From contig OY744528.1 of NCBI GenBank assembly GCA_963556195.1, positions 61,334,161-61,398,160 on the forward strand: a stretch of 64,000 bases of DNA, written 5' to 3'. Origin of the DNA: Sepiola atlantica. Taxonomy: Eukaryota > Mollusca > Cephalopoda > Sepiida > Sepiolidae. The position numbers and the translations under genes were made by a program. Of this stretch, positions 45,601 through 53,800 are shown one piece after another. Position 1 is the stretch's first letter. Every line of letters begins with the position of its first letter. The notes below the pieces were generated by a model. That model worked only from the letters and a program-made list of their open reading frames with translations, had not been told where the DNA came from and made no database searches.

Positions 45601-47787
45601 TCTTTTAGAACTCGACATGCCTTTCTGCTTATATCGTGATTCGACCCCACAGCGTTAATACCATCAAAATGAGGAGGAAGAAAGAAAAAAAAAAAATTAA
45701 TTTTTCATTTTAATTGCACGATTGTTGATTTTCAAAATATTTAACTTAAATATATTTATAAGTATTTTATTGCTGTTTATAAAAAAATTATTTATAATTC
45801 TAATAAAGAATATAAAAAGGCATCTGAAAAAGAAATCTGAAGACACTTAAAAAAACATCTTAAAACAATTCAAAAAGTCTACCTTTAGAAACAGCTCCAT
45901 GGCCATATAGAGTTGAGATCCCTTCAGATCATTGCATACCACGTGTGATGCCAAAGCTGAAACTATCTCAAGGCACAGTTTGGTGATGTCTGGGCCATAG
46001 CTAGAATAAGGGCTAAGGAAAAACGATAAGCATATATATCAAAGTCAATCAAAAATCTAAAACCTCATTAAACCTATCAAACTCCTATAACTCACAGTAG
46101 AGTCTGGAAAAAACATAGTTCAATTTATATGAATTGAACTAAGCGCAAATTTTAGTTCTGCAGGCCTATAAAAAAGAACGGGTTTTATGTGACATTGTAT
46201 AACCTCATTCAAACATTTCATACTTTTCAAAATGTGAACAACGCAACGTGTAGTTTAAAATAAATTGGTTTCCGATTAAGAGGTTTTCTTCATTTAAACT
46301 TTCAAAACAACTTTTACTTCTTACAATATATCTCTTTTTTTTTCATTTTATTTCCATGTAAGTTCTCAGAACTCAAGGAACCCTTTCTGGGGATAATACT
46401 TGATCTCTATATGAGATACATAAATATTTAAGTGTTCCATTAAAGTTATCCTTTACTTCTCAAACGTTGACTTAGTCAAGAAGTGAAGAATATTAATTTT
46501 CCTCTCCCCAATTGACCAGTAAACTATGTTATAGTATATCTTTCTTGTGGTCTCTTGGTCTTACCGGATTTTAGGACAAAAATTTGTTTGGTGGAGTATC
46601 CAGTTAAGTGCTGTTACTTGTGGTAACATTACTTGGAGAAGGTGCACCATTCCTCATATGAACTAGTGTGGCTTAGCCATACCGGGGGGATCTTATTTGG
46701 GCTTCGAACACTATATTATTTTATTTTTGAATTTACTTGTAGGAGGAAGTGTCCTCATGTCAGGTTGTCCTGACAAACTCCTGTAGTGTCTAGTAAACAT
46801 TCAAGTTCTTTCCAGTAGGTATTCAAGTTCTCCCCTATATATCACTTCTTTTTTTTTTAAATTTTCTCATCTTTTTGTTTTTGCTAGGGATGGGGCATCC
46901 TACTGGATGCCAGACATTTACCCACTATTTCAGACACTCCACCCGAGAGATCTTTTTAAGATTCTAACTGTCCCTTTAAGTGCAATTGTTTGTACCTCTG
47001 TTGCACTTGGTTTAACGGGTATATTCGCCAAGTAGTTTTTGAAATTCTGGTTGCTCTTATAATTACTGGAATGAAGGAGATCTTCCTGAGATTCCAGTTA
47101 TCATTAGGGACACTGACTTCAACTAGGGGTACTACTTTCTATATATGTGTGTGTGTGTGTGTGTGTGTTAAGGCAGATGTTATTAAATAACAGCGTTTTT
47201 TTGTTTTAGTCAAGAGAAATATATAGTTAACATTGCTGATCATCAGAGCAATAGTCTATTTAATGGTAATAGCAAAACATATCATTCTAAAGACAGCGGA
47301 ATGGAAGATGGGAAAAGTTTAAGTCTTGACCTAAAATAATGGCATGCCGAAATACACAAAAAAAAACTCACATGAAGAATGGTGACAAAAATCCAGGACC
47401 CCCCCCCCCAAAAAAAAACCCTGCTTCATAAATTTTAAACTACTCCTCAAACGGTCACCTATAACTCCATGATAATCAGCAGATAATCTTTAACTAAAGA
47501 CTATATATTTCTCTTGACTTTTCTGTGAAATGCGCATAAGATATAGTAAAAGTATTAAATTTGGAAAAACTAAATAAAAAAATTTTTGTTTGTGAGACAA
47601 GGAAGAAATACAGGTATTCACCGAAATACGAGAAAGAAATTGTAAGAATAGATGAAAATTATGATTTGATTGATTTTTCCTACGGTCATTGGAATGCAAC
47701 TATAAAGTATATATGCTCTGAAGCTTGTAAAACAACTTCATTGAGCTTGCAAATTAGAACATTTTCGGATATTATAAGGAGTATATA

Positions 47788-47822
<35 letters not shown>

Positions 47823-50800
47823 AGAGAGAGAGAGAGAGATATCAATGAATAATAAAAAATAAAAAAGTTTTAATAAAAAATACTTGTAACTTTTCTAAAC
47901 AGAAAAATGAAAAGCATAAAAGTCACTCATAAAATCTTGTGTTAAAAGGATACGCTGTAAGACCAAGTTGTACAGAACCCATGAATGCTTTGAAGAGGTC
48001 AGAAGGAAGTTGACAGAATTTCTCAGGATGACATTCTCCCAGGAAAGAGACAAGTTTAAAATACTGAGTACACAAAGTGGGGAACTAAAAAGATTAAAAA
48101 AATAATTAATGATAGAAACAAAATATATAAGGAAAAAAATCAAATAATTTTTACAAAATTGTGGCATGTCAAATTAAGTACAAATAAAGAATAATGGAAC
48201 CCGATAGTCATCAAAGTCACCAGCAAAAATACAGTTGCATTTAATCGTACGCCATATAAGAGTTTGTTTTATGGCGGCATCTCAAACTAATGCAAAGAAA
48301 TAGGTATTTAATGGCCAAAAATATATATTTGGGGAAAATTATAAATATTTTTTTTTAACGACATGTCAACCAGTTATTTTATACTAAAAGTACTTGTACA
48401 ATTATTTGTATGTTTTGTATATTCTTTTCATTTGTACACGCTGGGTTGCTTCTATCAGGTGAAGTCAGCAACTCTGTTGAGTATTCGCACATCCAAGTGT
48501 GCATCTTTTAACATGCAAAAAATCATTGAGTCAATACTATGTACATGTGTTCTTTGCAGATCGCCAATAATCTTATTTTAAATAGGTAGAAAAAAAACAG
48601 ATCAAGCAAATAATGGAATTTCTTTCTGCAAAAAAAGAAGAAAAATAGAAATAAAATGGTTACCTTGAGCAATTCTGAACTCATGAGTGGAATGATAATG
48701 TTCAGTCCAACAAGGACAACGGATGCTGCTGATACATGCGACGATGGAGACTGCGAACTTTCTCCATCTAAAAATATTGGGGGAAAAAAGTGTTTTTTTT
48801 AATTGCCTTTTAACTCACTGAAAGAGTAATGCAAAACCTTTGTAACCTGTTCCCCTCTCCCCCTAGACATGTATGCTTTTGACCCCTATAAAATATTTCA
48901 GGAGCCAACTTCTTCGCAACAATTAAAAGGTCCATATCTCAGTATAATAAAGCCATTCTGAGATGGGTATTCTAGCTCATCTTATACTATAAATGTGATA
49001 TTTCTATGTCTGAGAATTTAATTGAAAACAAAGCCCTGTAACAAAATCAAACAACTTCTTAAGTAAAATTTTATGAGGAATCCAATGGCGATGTATTAAT
49101 TTTGGATTAAGCCATATTACAATGATATTGTTGGGTCTACGCCATACTGGACATAAAAAAATAGTAAAGACAATTTTTAACTTTACAACAAAGCCCTGTA
49201 ACAAAATTCAACAACTTTTGTAAGGTTTCACAAGAAATCTAATGATGGTAATCATCATTCTAGCAGAGCAGTTGATGTTTTGCAAATTTGCCATAAAATC
49301 TACTATATACTACTGATGGAGATTTGGTATCTGTCTGAAGCCTAAACTATAGTATTACTTCTATTAATTGTATCATTGTACTATCTTTGAATGCTCAATT
49401 TGAGAGTGTGGAGGGAGTGGTGTAGTATCTATAAGAATATTTATTGATAATATCTTTTCAAGCATTTCATTTAATCAATAATCTCATTTTAACATTTAAT
49501 GAAAAACTTTTTTTTATATCTACCTACAATATAACAGAATATATGAGAGAAATATACAGATCGTACTCTGAAAGTTTTCTACACTCATGCTATTTTTAAT
49601 TTGATTAGACAATTTCTTCAGAAACGTTGGAATTAAACTGCTCAACTACGTCTGCAATGAGGACATCTGAAGGCACTGCAGTATTGCACCGATTGAGGGC
49701 ATGATGAAAGAATAGTAGCTGAGAGCAAACAACGACACCATTGCGAAACTTGCCATTAGAAGTCGCCGGGAAGCGACCGAGAGGAAGACCAATGATGAGA
49801 TGGGCAGACACCCTGCGCAAAGATCTCTGTAAAAACAGCCATCACTTGGGTCAAGTCTGTGATTGTGCCAAGTGGAGACAAAAATCAATCATGGCAGATC
49901 TTGCTGTAGCTTAGGATTAACACATAAGAAAAAAAAAGACTTTCAGAAAATATATTACTCTATTAGAAAAAAAAAATCTAATTGTGTAGTAGATATAGTT
50001 TCGGAAATTTTTCTTACAACTAATTTTCTAGTGTGAGGAGAGATATTAAAAAAACGTTTGAAACAAACAAAAAATAAAAGGAGAGAATGATGAATCACAA
50101 AAATACTGACCCGGTCCACTGAAATCAATAAAATCCTTAGACAAAAGATGCGTTAGCAGTTCCATCAGCAAAAGGAGATCATAGCATTTTTCCTCCTCAT
50201 CGTCGTTGATTTCAGCTATTTTCCGAGCTATGAAAAACAATAAATAATAGATCAATTATTATGGAGAAGAGGCTATTAAAAGTGTTATTAACTTCAGTTG
50301 TGTGAGCAAATGTATGAATTAGTTTATTCATTAGTTTTTGATCCCATTATAGAATTACTAAATTTGCCATATTTATTTGTATCAAGTTGAATCGTAAAAT
50401 ACATCTTGTAGACACTCGGAGGTCGGTCAAAGATGAACTCATTTCACTGCAGGTTTCGGGTTTTAAGTCATCAGACTTGCTCCACCAGAAACCCAAGCAT
50501 TTCTCAAAAGAAAAATTTCACAGAAGTCGACATCGTGCTACGCATCATATAAAAACTTCAAATTAAACGTCCTGATAGAAAAAAAAGTCGTTATGGTACA
50601 TGGACGTGATATGTGACTTCAAGACGTTTTTGTTTTTTAATTCTTCTTTATACTTCATCAGTAGATAGTTATTTTAACTAATTAAATGCAGTTTAGCAGA
50701 AAGTTACTTTAACAGCTGCATCAATTAACATTTTGTTCAGAGACTTATTCGCTTTTCTGTTAAAATTGTTTTTTAATTAAATGTTTTGTGTGTTATTAAC

Positions 50801-53800
50801 TTATGTTGTATGTGGAAATTTATGAATTAGCTTATTCTAGTTTTGCTCTCTTTATAAAGAGTACTAAGCGTATTATATTTATTTGTATCGTAAAATGCGT
50901 CCTGTAAATACTCAGAGGTCAGTCATTAGAGATGAACTTGTCTCACTGCAGGTTCCAGGTGTTAAATCATCACACCTGCTTCACCAGCAACCAAAGCATT
51001 TCTCAAAAGAGAAAATACCTCCTTCACGAATACCATTATTATTCAAAATTCCAATACTCAAAGTATTAAGAAACCTTCAAACAGAGAAAAGAACATAACT
51101 CATTGTCAGCCTTAAACAAGCATTCTTCTTGCATTACCGAAGAGACTTTCCAACATGTTATTTTGTCAATCATTGCTTAGAATTTAAAATGTGCGCATCA
51201 CTTGTCATTCAAGTCCAACATGGTGACTTCTATCTTTATGACTGGCTAGCAGGGCTACCCGGCGTTGCCCGGGGTGATAAAAAACAAAGTAGTAGAAATT
51301 AAAGTGTATTTAACATCTTTATATAAAAACTTCAATCTCTTCTTTCTCTAGCCGTCTCTCTTTCCCTGGTTCCCATTATTTCCCTCCCTCCTTTAACCCT
51401 CTATTCCCCCCCCCCCCCCATATGATTCTTCTCTTGTTTAAATATGTTAAAAACTAATAATAATGTAATTCATTTCCCCCCAGAGCCATTTGCTTTAAAT
51501 GTAATAGTGTAACTTTACATTTATTGCTTCGGGACATAAAAAAAATAGAAGTTAAATAATATGTGTAACATTTTGATGTTAAAACTTCTATCCCCCCCCC
51601 CCCTCTCTCTCCCCTTAACCGTCTCTTTATATTTCTCCCTTTATCTTTTAATACTGTAATGTTAGTAAGGAGGTCTTCACAGAACTGCCAAAAGTATCGG
51701 TAAAATAAAAGTATTAAGAAAAATAATGTTAATAATGATTATTGATCTCGAACAATGCCGAGTAGAACAAATAGCCCGGTCTATACCTATGTTCTGACCC
51801 CCCCTATTTCAGAATATGATGAAGATAAATAATCTTACTCTGTGAATTTTACATAAGAATACACTCCCTGATAAAATCTGCCCCATAGACCCCTAAGGGG
51901 TGGGTGTAGAGATTCGGCAATACTCCCATCATCTTACTCTGAATTTTACCTAAGAATACACTTTCATATTTTATCTATATTTTCTAACCTTTTTTAAACA
52001 AACCTAGATTGTGTTTTTAAATGTGAGTTATCATTCTTCTTTAGCTATCCTCTAACAAATAAATTTCATTAAAAACCATAAATTATTTTATGTACTTGAG
52101 GTATAATTTGCAGGACAACGCCGAATACTTTTCTTATGTAAGATATTATAAAATGTACATGTATTTGTGTGCGGGCAGTGGCGGCTAGTGGTGGACCTTC
52201 GCATAGTTTCTTATCCCCTCCATGTAAATAGAATTGACGCAAATAAACGTTAAATAAAATTAAAAGTTATCGCAACTTATTACGTAATTAAAGCAAAATA
52301 TGACTCCGCAATTTCAAATTACGATAAAATATAATGAAAAATAACTGAAAAGGACCCCCTCCCCCTGATTTAATATGCCCCATGGACCCCTAAGGGGTGG
52401 GTTTATAGATTCGGGAATACGCCCATCAACTTACTCTGTGAATTTTACATAAGAATACACTTTTATATTGTATCTATATTCTCTAACATTTTTTTCTATA
52501 GGACACACACACACACACACATACATACATACATACATACAGACATTCAATTTTATATAGAAGATTATTAAAAATACTTTCACCTCTTCACCAAAACTGT
52601 CATTAAAAAAAACAAAAAACATTGGTGTATATCCTTTCGTAAGAATTTCTGGTGCTTATGCTGTTCAGCGGCCGTATGAAAAAATTATTTTTTATAAAAA
52701 CAATATTGTATACTTATTACGCATTATATTCTTACTCACTGTACAAAAAAGTAGAAAAAATTATCCACTAGAACTTTAATTACAAGTATTTTTCCATTCT
52801 GCGTATCATAACCGCGATTCGTTCACTAAGCCTCCATCTTCTTTCTTAAGATTTCAAGGGCAGATAATTCGAAACCTTAAGAAGATGGAACGAATCGCTG
52901 TTATGATACGCAGAATGGAAAAATACTTGTAATTAAAGTTCTAGTGGATAATTTTTTCTTTTTGTACAGTGAGTAAGAATATAACGCTGAATAAGTATAT
53001 AATTTTTTCATATGGCCGCTGAACAGCATAAGCACCGAATTTCTGAGTAATGCAAAAACACATTAGAAAAATGGAAACGTTTTCATATGCATGTGAGCAG
53101 ATGAAAGTGTTTCCAAATGTCATTTTTTTTTATTAAAATACAACATACAGTTTGGTGAAGATTGTTTTAAAACAGACAATTTTAATGTTTCGTTCATTTA
53201 TCATTTCTGCTTATTCTTCCGATGCTTACACTGCTTTACACTATCCAGTTGTCGTCTCCTCATGTTGATGTGTAGATAATGTTCTCATTAACCATTGCTA
53301 CTTGTCAATTTCATCTCACCATCCGACATGACTTAGCAACCATATGTTCTCACAGACACAATAAACAAAACCAGTTTTATATCTTTTCATAAGAATTTCC
53401 GAGTAGAACACTAAAAAAAGCAGATAAATATGCAAAATATCTTTACTCATTTGGATTTTTTTTACCGCAAATCTTATCTTGGTTGTTATTTTCATAACAT
53501 TTCGATCAAGATACCCTCTGACTTTCTTCGGATACATCTTTTCGAACTTGGGAACTTACTCCGAAGCATCTTAAATTTATAGTCCCTATTTACTTTCCTT
53601 CCTACAAGGGCAGGGGTAAACACAAAGTCAGTTTTTAATGTGGGAAAATCCAGCTGCCCCAAAAAATGGCACTTTGGATTAGGCCAAATTTAAAATTGCC
53701 TTAGTCCAGAAGGATTTCTCTTTCACTAATCAAGGACAGCAAAGATGTAGTGTAGTATCAGAACAGATACTACACTTTGCTCCTTGCCAAATAGTCTGTA

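Noticed and set aside
52431..52622. Minus-strand ORF with YVCMYVCVCVC
   Set aside because: Readthrough of an (AC)n/(ATAC)n tract inside repeat C.
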